NCBI GenBank assembly: GCA_032718475.1
Contig: JAUCBJ010003424.1
Location: 1-64,000, forward strand
Length of the DNA stretch: 64,000 nucleotides
Direction: 5' to 3'
Source: Nemertoderma westbladi
Lineage: Eukaryota; Xenacoelomorpha; Nemertodermatida; Nemertodermatidae
Made by a program: the position numbers and the translations under genes. Shown piece by piece: positions 10,861 through 20,900 of this stretch (position 1 is the stretch's first letter; each line of letters begins with the position of its first letter). A model generated the notes under the pieces. The model was not told where the DNA came from, did no database searches, and saw only the letters and a program-made list of their open reading frames with translations.

Positions 10861-12716
10861 ACAGTAACTCAGTTTGTCAGTTCACCTTAGTCAGTAGTGG
10901 CATAATGTTTACAAATGGTGGAGGTCAACGTTTGTTCTTAAAACCTTCTATCTCCCAGTGTTCCCAATTGGGAACATTTTTTTAAATTCAACTCCGTGAG
11001 AATTAATTTAGGATTATATTACGTTTTTTAATGTTGATAGGAAGAGTGGAATATTGCTTTTTATTTTCAAACTTCAAGTTGTTCTTGTGGCATTTCAATT
11101 TATATGCCACTTTTCAAAAATTCGAGAAAATAAGAATATAAAAAATTAGAAAATAATTTAAAATGGTTTAATATAAATAATATAAAATCGTTTAAAATTA
11201 CATAACTAATATGTATTTGTGATCTGCTATATTAAAAGCGACATAAAGCTATTGTCGTATTTGTGTAAAACTATATGGGAACATATTTCTGATGTAAAGC
11301 AATATAGTAAAATTGAACCAAATACTGTTGGACTATGGATGTAGGTGTAGGACTGCAATATGTATAGCCAAAATAAACATTATTATACAATATTTTGTTC
11401 CATTTGGGAACATTGGTAAAATAATTTTTCGCAACATGTTACTGTCACCATTGTTTACTAATTCAAATCAAACATAAAAACATCACTAGTGCTCCCAAAT
11501 GGGACATAAACCAATAGACCAATAAAATTGTCTAAAAGTCTATAAAATTGGAGTCTGTGGTTTTTAACACAGTACTTTTTATTTATATTATTTTGTAAAA
11601 TAAATTATAAAAATTTGCTGTGGTACCATTGTTCCCAAATAGTAACAGGTATTTTTTGTGAAAACTAACAGGAGCAATGATAAATTTTTTTACAAAGTTT
11701 AAGTTAACTCGATTTGAAAATGTTTCAAAAATTTCAACAAATTTGCTGAGATTTAAAGAGGGTTAGGAAGGTATTAATTGTTTATTGGTAGTCTTTTCGA
11801 TAAAAGAAAACTAAGTCCGGTGAGAAGGAGAAAACCGAAATAGATTAGCTGTAAAACAAAAGAAATAATAAATCTAAACAAGATCATCTAGAACTAATTG
11901 TTTGAACTGGAATGATACCCATTTTTTTTAATTATTTTTAAATTTCTTATTTTGAGAGGCAAGTTGTCCCATATTTTCGGTGTTGTAAATGTTAACGGTT
12001 GTTGTGAGAGTTGTAGACGTTTTTGAACGTTTCTGAGCGAGCGTATGCTACAGTCCCACTCTCAAACTTTGATCAATGTTTGATCAAAGGAATGCTTTTT
12101 GAGAGCGGGACTGTATATACATCAACTGAGGTAGAAAGGCGGAATAATTTATTGTAAGTTATTATAAGTTATTTTTGATTTATTTATATATTAATAATTA
12201 ATTGTCAAAAGAGGTAGGCGGACTAGTTTAGTTTAGTTTACTTATATTATATTATTGATAAATCTCAATAAATGTTCTTGATTATGGCCGGCCATGTGTA
12301 AAATAGCTGTTAACAATAATTTTGTTAAAAATATGTTAACTGCGGGGCTATCATCAAAAAGATGAGCAGTTGTTTTTAATATATTATTATAAGTTAACAA
12401 TTTCGGATACACAAACCGTACATGGTTCGAATTAATACAATTATTTGGATTTAAAGTTATTTACGAAGCGAGTTGGATCTCTGTTTGTATTGCAAGCTGG
12501 GAACCGAAATGTTATGTTACCGAAATGTTGTTGCGAAATGATATTAAAACTATTTGGGATTTATTATTGTGAAATTGTCCGTTTTACTTTTAACAGAAGT
12601 AGATTGTTTTAATAGGATGTAAAGCAGTATTATTGCTTGTCATTTTTCTGTTATTTTCTTTATTTCGAACAAAATTTTAGTAAAGTTTTCCAATAAGATA
12701 TGTATTGTATATGTAT
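10861..12716. other. Non-coding AT-rich interval with small palindromes
   Basis: No credible gene. It contains several copies of a palindrome related to GTTCCCAATTGGGAAC: exact at 10960-10975, degenerate near 11398, 11491 and 11627. It also holds the hairpin at 12049-12115. Confidence 0.5.
12049..12115. repeat. Short nested inverted repeat, MITE-like
   Basis: TACAGTCCCACTCTCAAA at the left pairs with TTTGAGAGCGGGACTGTA at the right, with one mismatch. Inside lies a second dyad, CTTTGATCAA against TTGATCAAAG. At 67 bases it could be a minimal MITE or a structured site. Confidence 0.7.
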
Positions 12717-13733
12717 TGCTTAAATTTTATTATTGCAGTGTAAGGTTGCAATGTAAACTTACTGTATTATTCGATAGATCGTTAATAATTAATCTCTGAC
12801 AGATATTATTGGCTTTCGGGAAATATTAACAGTTCCTTTAGGACGTGGCGCTTTATCTATTTAAACAGAACTAAGACTTATACTAAAACGCAACGATACC
12901 GCTTATGATTAAAGTATAAAGCGTATTCTTTAGGAAATACTTTGTTACCAATCACAATCATACACACTATTCTGCCGACCGTCAGTATATTTGATCACAC
13001 ATAAAGAGAGCAGTAATTGACTCATGTAGTGTCTGCTAAATAACATTAGATTCAATACACACCACATTGATATAAATCGCAATTGTTATGTATAGCCGGT
13101 CTCTCTAACCTGTAGTGTATCAAGAAAATTGGGAAATTTGGGTGATTTATCCGTATTATCCAGAGAGCAATATTTCCATCAACAAATAGGTACAATTAAT
13201 AACTGACAGTAAATAACAGTACAAACAATATGATTAATAGTGAGTTAAGATTGATTAGTTAAGTAAGGTTAGTTAATGAGATTCGATTCGGTAACAGTTT
13301 ATACTTTCGATAATTTAAGCAGTTTTACTAGAGTTCTTCCCAAAAGCCGGTGTTATGGCGAAAATGGGAACACAACAACAGAATCATATAAAATCATATG
13401 ACTACTACCACTATACGAGTATACCAAAAACTCTTATTCCCCGAAGCTCCCGTCCAACACAGAGGATGAGCAGTGAGATAGGAAATTCAGTTCAGTAGCG
13501 CTGGGATAGGTCGAAATTAACGCCCACTCAAATTCTATTGGCCGATACGGACAGCAAGGCTAAAGCAACCTCTCTAAGCTAGTTGGCCGATTAAACTGAG
13601 CCCAGATATCTCCGTACAGCACATCAGCCAATAAGCTGGTAGCTTGCACTATTTTAGTTATAAATCCCTTTGAGAGTATTCTAGCGACTGGGGGGAACTG
13701 GCCAGCAAAGGCAAACGTATCAGTTATCCCACA
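12717..13733 (-). repeat. 3' LTR of element 1
   Basis: A 1017-bp direct repeat with an apparently identical partner at 24907-25923. On the minus strand it starts TGTGGGATAACTG and ends TTTAAGCA. An AATAAA polyadenylation signal lies on the minus strand about a dozen bases before the LTR end. Confidence 0.95.
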
Positions 13734-13804
13734 AAATCTAAGTCTATAAAGTCTATAAAATATACAAAATCACAGTTTCTAAAATATAAAAATACTCTAA
13801 ACAG

Positions 13805-14725
13805 TTAGTCTTTCTTGCGCGGACGGCGTTTACGCAGTTTTTTAAAGCTAGCAAGAGTCCTTTTCTCTTTGGGGCGAGCCACTTTACGAGGAGGGCTATA
13901 ACTCCTGGGTGAAGGGTGCAATATGATTGCATCAGAAGGTATGGGATTGCGATCGGTATATCCGCCGGTCGAAGTACCGGGTTGATTGACATCAACGTCC
14001 GGGGAGAGGGGTCTAACGGCTTTGAGAGCCCGTTTCAAGACAGCCGCTCTTACGGGTCCTGTACGAGTGGTCTGCACGAGGGCCGTGGGTGGACCATAGG
14101 TAGTTAGAAATTTCCTTGGTTTAATGGTTCTTTCCAACTCGCGTTCGCGGGCTCGATACTCGTAAGGCCGTCGATATACTTCCTGTAACTCGGGGTGTGA
14201 GTTGACAAATAAGTCTCCATAGGCAGGGTCTTGACGGATAAAGTTTATTAAGTTGTAAGAATGGATGTCACTCGGATTAATGCTCCTGAGGAATTTGCGT
14301 ACATATTTAGTTGAAATACATTCTCCAACGCGCTTCAATAGTTCATAACTTGATAGGCGTGATTTTTGCTCGACAGATGCAAACAAATAAGGATGGAACG
14401 CATAAACTCCTTCGTAAGCGCGTCCAGGGTAATAGCGATGGCGTGAATCACAATGTAAATCAGCGTTCGCTTCCCAAGCTCTGATATAACGTAGTACAAT
14501 CATTTCATCTACGCTCTCTAAATCATGGTTAAAGGGACAATCAAAGCTGGCGTGTCCTTTTAATTGACAATGATGGCATTGAGTCATAAATTGGGGGCAG
14601 ACAGCAAAAATCTTCAATTCCATAAAAAGAGTTCTGTAAAGGTCTAGCGCATATGTTGACATCGTGTACCATACGACGGACAAGATCCGCTCGATTGTCC
14701 GGAGGTTCAACGAGTATACCGTCAA
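13805..14725 (-). CDS. BEL element 1 second 3' accessory ORF with CCHC knuckle and basic tail
   Basis: An open frame of 306 codons at the very 3' end of element 1. About 50 codons in it shows CHHCQLKGHASFDC, a C-x2-C-x4-H-x4-C zinc knuckle of the retroviral nucleocapsid type. The last 25 residues are extremely basic (KKLRKRRPRKKD), suggesting nucleic-acid binding or nuclear targeting. No signal peptide or membrane segment is present. It overlaps the upstream accessory ORF by 185 bp in the +1 frame, so it may be made by frameshifting, by splicing or from an internal start. The first in-frame ATG may not be used. I do not recognise the family as a whole. Confidence 0.6.
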   Translation of the reverse strand: MTVYSLNLRTIERILSVVWYTMSTYALDLYRTLFMELKIFAVCPQFMTQCHHCQLKGHASFDCPFNHDLESVDEMIVLRYIRAWEANADLHCDSRHRYYPGRAYEGVYAFHPYLFASVEQKSRLSSYELLKRVGECISTKYVRKFLRSINPSDIHSYNLINFIRQDPAYGDLFVNSHPELQEVYRRPYEYRARERELERTIKPRKFLTTYGPPTALVQTTRTGPVRAAVLKRALKAVRPLSPDVDVNQPGTSTGGYTDRNPIPSDAIILHPSPRSYSPPRKVARPKEKRTLASFKKLRKRRPRKKD

Positions 14726-16307
14726 CTCGAGCAGCCTCGATTGGCGGATGCTGTAACATAGGAGCGTCAGCGATAAGATTTTGCGATCTTATGCTGATAT
14801 CAACCGGTTGGGGTTGTATCTTTGCGAAAAGTTTATCACCGAAATGAGGAACCATCGAGGGATGACGGACGGTTTTAGAGTAGAGATCGGTTATGAGTAT
14901 CTGCGCTTCGGGTTGGGCTAAAGCGGCTTCTTCTCTCTCATCCATTTCCGTATGCCTCTCCTCCAGTTGATTCTCCTCCGCCTGTTTCTGCAAGCGTTCT
15001 TCCAGAAACTCCTGTAGAGAATACGTACGTCCAAGCTCGATGTCCTCTTCGAGGTTTTGGATTTCTCTATCAAACTGCGGCAAGGCTAGCTCTTTCACCG
15101 ATTGGACCTGCTGCTGTAATTTACGTTTCTCTAGAAAATCCTGGGTTCCCTTTCCGATTTTCTGTCGGATGGCGTCTAGAGCGTTTCTGATGACACTCTC
15201 CTCGACTTCCGTGGCAGGTTGTATCGGAGTTAATCCTGGCCGGTTGTAAGGATTAAATGGCGATGTTAGATGTCCGCGTCCCAATCCAGTTAAATAGGAT
15301 GGTCGAATATCCAACGAACCTACCGCCGGAACACCACCGATTAACTGCTCGGGTAACACCAAATCCTTGAACAGTGAGTATAATTCGGGAGGATCAGTGA
15401 TACTGTTAGGATCAAGAGTTTGAGGTCTCACGGGGAAATGGGGAGGTCTGACCGAGTATTCCGGAACTCTGATCATGGGTTTATTTAGCGATCGTTTTAG
15501 ACGGGCGATCGTAGGTGATACGTCGAACAGGTTTCGCTCGAAACTCCCGTAAGTATAACGCGTAAAACTGTGTTTAGCACAACGTCTCCGCGGATGTTTA
15601 TGTCTTTCCGTTTGCTGGTTAGGTCTAGGACATGAGTCACAATAATACCAAAGACGTACGTCCTGCAGAGGAAACGCGGGTGATCGTTCTCCAGTTTTGC
15701 AATACTCTTCCATTTGTTCAAAGCTGTCCGGGACAACAGGCAGTGGACGATCTGCGGTAAGATACATCATGGTGAAATAGAGTCGTTTGAGTTCTACCAT
15801 GGGATCGTGATGTATACCTTGAGGATATCGAGTCTCTAGGTTCTGTTGACTGGCAATATTGAGATAGGTTTCTCTCAAAAATTCCACGTAGTCGTTGAAG
15901 TTGATACGCTTATCGGGTTCTTCAACGTTTTCTCTGTCGAGTAGGTTGCGAATAGAGTTCTCGTGTTCTATTCTCGGTTTGTCATTACGATTCCGCTGGG
16001 CATGATATTTAAATAAAACCATTTCCCTTTCGGTGTCTACATCATCAGCATCATGTAAATCGGTGGGATGGCCGGTAGTTAAGAAGTCCATATACGTACC
16101 ATTGCGATTCGTATAGCGAGCGGTGAATTTTCTATAGTCCGCTTCACGCGTAAGTTGTTCCTGGGACATCAGCGGTTCGATATAACGACCATCGTCCTCC
16201 GTAATAGTCGGATCGGCTTCACCGCGTATCAAGCTATCCACAAACGCTTGCAAAGGTAGAGTATATCGCTCTCTAATACCAAGGTCATCTTCTATCAATT
16301 CCGTCAT
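14541..16307 (-). CDS. BEL element 1 3' accessory ORF, zinc-binding-like, not Env
   Basis: A 588-codon open frame downstream of the gag remnant, in the position where envelope genes sit in some LTR elements. It is highly charged, with no signal peptide and no hydrophobic segment long enough to span a membrane, so it is not a conventional envelope. Around residues 185-245 it resembles the partial ORF at 63436-64000: RLY-TM-YL, then P-P-V-D-F-M, then YYCDSC ... RRCAKH. That gives a C-x2-C-x16-C-x2-H pattern (C-x2-C-x23-C-x2-H in element 2). A glutamate- and glutamine-rich helical stretch lies near 400-460. Conservation between two divergent elements argues that this is a real protein. Function unknown; nucleic-acid binding is inferred. 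Confidence 0.75.
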   Translation of the reverse strand: MTELIEDDLGIRERYTLPLQAFVDSLIRGEADPTITEDDGRYIEPLMSQEQLTREADYRKFTARYTNRNGTYMDFLTTGHPTDLHDADDVDTEREMVLFKYHAQRNRNDKPRIEHENSIRNLLDRENVEEPDKRINFNDYVEFLRETYLNIASQQNLETRYPQGIHHDPMVELKRLYFTMMYLTADRPLPVVPDSFEQMEEYCKTGERSPAFPLQDVRLWYYCDSCPRPNQQTERHKHPRRRCAKHSFTRYTYGSFERNLFDVSPTIARLKRSLNKPMIRVPEYSVRPPHFPVRPQTLDPNSITDPPELYSLFKDLVLPEQLIGGVPAVGSLDIRPSYLTGLGRGHLTSPFNPYNRPGLTPIQPATEVEESVIRNALDAIRQKIGKGTQDFLEKRKLQQQVQSVKELALPQFDREIQNLEEDIELGRTYSLQEFLEERLQKQAEENQLEERHTEMDEREEAALAQPEAQILITDLYSKTVRHPSMVPHFGDKLFAKIQPQPVDISIRSQNLIADAPMLQHPPIEAARVDGILVEPPDNRADLVRRMVHDVNICARPLQNSFYGIEDFCCLPPIYDSMPSLSIKRTRQL

Positions 16308-16319
16308 ATCTGCTATCTG

Positions 16320-17928
16320 AGTTTATTAATATCAATATGAGTTAATAGTTTAGGCAAGCGGGCGTCGCTGCCTACTAGGCTTTTGCCCCCGGACAGTGGG
16401 TTTCTCAGCGCCGATGTACCGCTGTCGCAGTGTTTACGCCAACATGTAGCAACAGCACGACAACGATAACCGGCACAAGTCCCACCACTGTCCGTCCCAA
16501 AGGCTTGAATCCACTTGAGGTTATATCGGTAGAGTTAGGGCTATTTTACAATTGCGATTAGCTACTGTAAACACACTTTAGTAGTAACATTCACCTATAA
16601 ACGCACAAATTCCATACAATCATTGCTTACTGCACACATGCATGCCATTTGTCCGTTAGTCAGTGTCTTCCAGAATGTCACGTTATTACTATGTATCCTT
16701 GGATACTAATAGTGCGCTATGTATACTCTTATGCTACGCAATGGGGCAAGCTTTTTATTGTTCCTTTAACTTGCTTCTAATTCTAGCGTGGGTGTTGCCA
16801 TGGTGACATTATGGAAAACTAGCGGTAGAATTAGGGCAATTCTCATGTATACAGATCTGGGATGTTATTTAATAGTAATTCTTTAATTGTCAATCTTCTC
16901 TTTATGCCTGATTTTATAAATTTTATCGGCTATTGACTATATATTGGAGATTCTCGCACTCTAGTACACTCAATATGAATCTCCGCTCCCATGATCTATT
17001 AATTACTGGAATTTTGGGAATGTTGTAAATTGCACAAAATGACAATTTATGAAATTCATTCGAATATGAATTTAAATTTATTCCCTTGAATTTTATTATT
17101 TGATGTTAAAATTGACACAATTTGATTCCAGAGCAGGTCTGGGGACATAGGATCCTGAATTCTATGAAATTTGTCTTTTAAGAGTATCGGTAAGTGCTAC
17201 GATATCTTAATCGACTAGAATTGTTAACGGATCTGAATTTTACAGATTTTAATAAATATTAAATTAATATTTAGGATGGGCACCGATTTATTCCAGAACT
17301 TGTCTGGGGACGTTAACCACTGATTCTAGAACTTGTCTTTCAAGTATATCGGTGGGTGCCACGATATCTTAATCGACTAGAATTACAGATGGTCAAAAGT
17401 TTAACAGATTTATTTGCGATTTACGCTACTGTTAGAGGGACATCACGCTACTATATGTATTATTTGTTATAAGGTAGAAGAGCAATATCGCACGAAGCAA
17501 TGTCAGTGTGAAGAGGCAAGTCGTTTCCAAGGTCTACCCAGAGCTTGGTTTAGCCGAGACACGAGGATCTGAACTTTGCATTCCTAATACTCTGCCTACC
17601 AATAATACTTAAATATAGTAGTGGCTTTATTGTACTTTAAGAAGTACTGACATGTCATCTTACTATAATCTCGCATTTATAATATAATACGGACAGTAAG
17701 GAAAGAGAAAAATAATTATTTCTTGCCGTCGCACTAAATATATTGTAAGTAATTAAATACGTAATAAACACTAATATATTGCACTAATTTACTAAATATT
17801 CTAAAATAACATTCTACTAAATAAAATTAAAGAAAACGATTATAATAAAATTACATAATAATACATACATAAATATAAAATAAAAACAAATATAAAATGA
17901 TATAGTCACACGCCCACTCCATATGTTA
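16320..17928 (-). other. Non-coding stretch of element 1 with internal tandem duplication
   Basis: No open frame of note lies between the gag remnant and the accessory ORFs. Two diverged copies of a segment of about 175 bp occur at about 17105-17225 and 17275-17390, sharing TTCCAGA...TCTGGGGAC and CACGATATCTTAATCGACTAGAATT-like blocks. No integrase remnant was recognised. Confidence 0.55.
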
Positions 17929-20900
17929 TTACGTTATGGAGTCCCTAGATATTTGTCGGATTAGGGAAGTGGCCGTAGGAAGAGTATCTTGCCTTCCATA
18001 GTTTCCGGACAGTTTTCGGTCTCTTTCCAGTAAACATAAACGACTAGCTGGGCGATTGAGTGGTTGTGTTAGTTTCTCCGCTCCCTTGGCCTGTCTACTC
18101 TCCGCCGTGGTAAGATGAGGAGGCCATTCTTCTTCTTCTTTACTTAAGAAGTCGGATCCACCTAACCAGCCTGGAGTATCTATCAGTTCTTGAGGAGTTG
18201 CTCCTCTGGAAGCGATGTCGGCTGGATTAATCGTCCCAAGGCAATGTCTCCATTGATCTACATTGGAGTTAATATCGTCATTATCTGAGGAGTATGGTGT
18301 TCCCTCAGTTGGGTCGTCCACATCACTGCTCTCCACTTCCCCCTTTACTTGGTATACCTGTTGTTGAGGGAATCTCTCTTTGAGAGTTCTACGGGAAGGG
18401 CCAGTGAAGTACCAACCTACTCTAGTTCTTACCGCATAGGTTTGTAGTGGCTGTGGTTGAGCAGGCCGTTTCTCTAATGGCTCGAGCGCCTCATGCGCGT
18501 TTTGGCCGATGAGTATTTGCACTCCAGGATAATCGGTTTGGAATCGAGGTATCTCAAGATGTTGGATGCACTCGTCCTCGTCCCAGTTATAAGGTTCTGC
18601 TTGAGTAGTAGCAAAGTTCTTTATAGCCACCATTTTTACTGACCTTATACCTTGTGTTCCTAACTTATCCTGGGGGGTGGACAACACACCTACATAGTAA
18701 TCTGCCGTTAGGGTAGATTTCCAAACCTGCATAATTCCTGACATATTCAATTTAGTCCGGAACTTGGGTTGTCCAGCAAAGATATCTTCGGCTAGTTCTT
18801 GATCGATGAATGTTCCTGTGCTGCCGGAGTCAAGTAGGGCGTTCACTATGTAACTCTTGTTGGGACCATGAACTCGAACTTGCACTACAGGAAATTCTCT
18901 TATTCCTATGTTGGAAGTTGGAACTTTCCAAGATGGTTGTTTGTCAAAAGGAGTTGGAGTAAACTCGTCAGTGTCCTTTTCATCCGTAAGTGCTCGATAC
19001 ACTGTGGTATTTATTAGATAACAGGATTCGTTGGCATCGGAGAATTCGTCTGTATAGAATCCTTCCCACTCAGAACCTTGGTCAGTGTCGTTCACATCAC
19101 TGAATTGGACATGTAGTTCGGGCTCACTTACCTGACTCGGGTTGTCTCGTTCGAACTCACTGTGTAACAAAATGTGATGTTTCGCGCCACACTTTGCACA
19201 CTTTGCGTCGGAGTAACAGGTTCGCCGTTGGTGTCCTGATCTGAGGCAATTATAGCATAACCGCTTATTCCACAGGACTGTACGTCTGTCTACAGGGGAT
19301 TTCTTTAGAAATTCAGCACACGCACTCAAACGGTGAGGCCCGTCGCACAGCGCACATTTTGGTTTGATGTTACTCACCTTAACTTGGTTAACGTTATGCA
19401 CTCTCGTTCTTTCTTCGGGCTTTCTTCCGTGAATTCTCTTAGGAGACGTAGGAGGAGTTGTTGTTACCTGTTCTCTCCTGTCACTGGTTCGAGACTTGTA
19501 TTTACTTACGTCTTTATAGGTCTTGTTGTCATAGTAAGATTTTGCTGTGTCTTTCCCGCTGTCCTCTTCTTGAGAAGCTTGGCTTTCGCCGTCGTCAGTA
19601 TAACACACTGGTATTATCCTTCTCCTAGAATCGGGTTTCTCACTTACCTTATTTTCCGATGTTTTCTCTCTGGCCTGCCTTATGAGTTGTAATTTTACTT
19701 CACTATCTAAGAAAGACATGAGATCAGCCATGGTAGGACTTCGTCGTTGTTGTTCATTCATGTACAACACTTTCTTGTCCCAGCGTGTACATACTCCACC
19801 CTTTGGTAAAGTAGAGACTATGGCTCCAATAACCATGGAACTCTGATATTCATGCGACTTACCTAACCAGTCCAGTTGTCTACAGATCTCTTGAATTTCA
19901 TCGGAAACTATAATCCCGCTACTAAGGAAGTGTCGGGGGGCTACTAATTTTGCATACAGATACTTAGCTATGTTATCCTTGTTACCATACCTGATGTTTA
20001 GTGTATCCCAAACTTGTCTTAATCCATCTGGATGTCCAATAAACTTTAACGCCATTAACTTGGGAGGTCCTTCCAAGCACTTGATGAGGAATCTAAGTTT
20101 CTCTCCGTTAGATAGTACAGAGTTCTGTATGCTATCTTTGTAATATTCGTTGAAAGGTAACCATTTCATCTCATCTCCATTGAATTTGACGATCTCTCCC
20201 ACTTTGACCGCTTGGCGGGCTTCTGTTCTAGCCATCTGACGCGTAAAGCTTTCTTGGGCCATCGTGTTATTTAATATCGAATTATCGGTATACAAATTTC
20301 TCGGATCATTATCAGGTCTATAGGGAATATCATTAATAACAGGTCTATAATCACCCTTAATAGGGTTTGCTATAGGAGTTTCAACTTCACTAGCAGTATA
20401 GATGCGTGTAGGCTCCACACCTTGCGCATGTAATACTTCAGACCTAACGGGTTGACACAATGTTACAGGGGGTATTGGTATGCCTCTTTGTATATTGACT
20501 AATTTGTCGCGTTCTAGCGCGATACTTTGCTGCACTTCTTGCAACTCTGCTCTACCTTCCCTCACTGTTCCCTTAAGTTGGTGGACAGTCTCCTGCATCT
20601 GTCCTAGCAGGAGATTCATCCCCCGCCGTCCCTCTTCCACCCACTCAACCGCCGAAGCGGGAGTCGCCAACATAGTAGCGGGCTGACGCGGGACGACGGG
20701 AGACAAATTATTGATTTCTCTCTCTGCTATCTGGACAGGGATATTTGCATGGACTGTTCCACCGGGTACAGGCAGTGTAGTACTATGTAAAGGGAATTTA
20801 GAGTTAAGCTCTGGAAGTGTAGGGGTCTCTAGCACAGAAGTGACTTTGGGAACAACAGGCCTAATTATTTCAGGTTCATCGACTATAGTAGGGAGTCTTT

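Noticed and set aside
14541-16307. Envelope gene of a retrovirus-like BEL element
   Set aside because: There is no signal peptide, no membrane-spanning segment and no cleavage-site pattern. The protein is charged and has a Cys/His motif.
16320-17928. Integrase remnant in element 1
   Set aside because: No frame shows the zinc region or the DDE motifs; the interval is AT-rich with a local duplication only.
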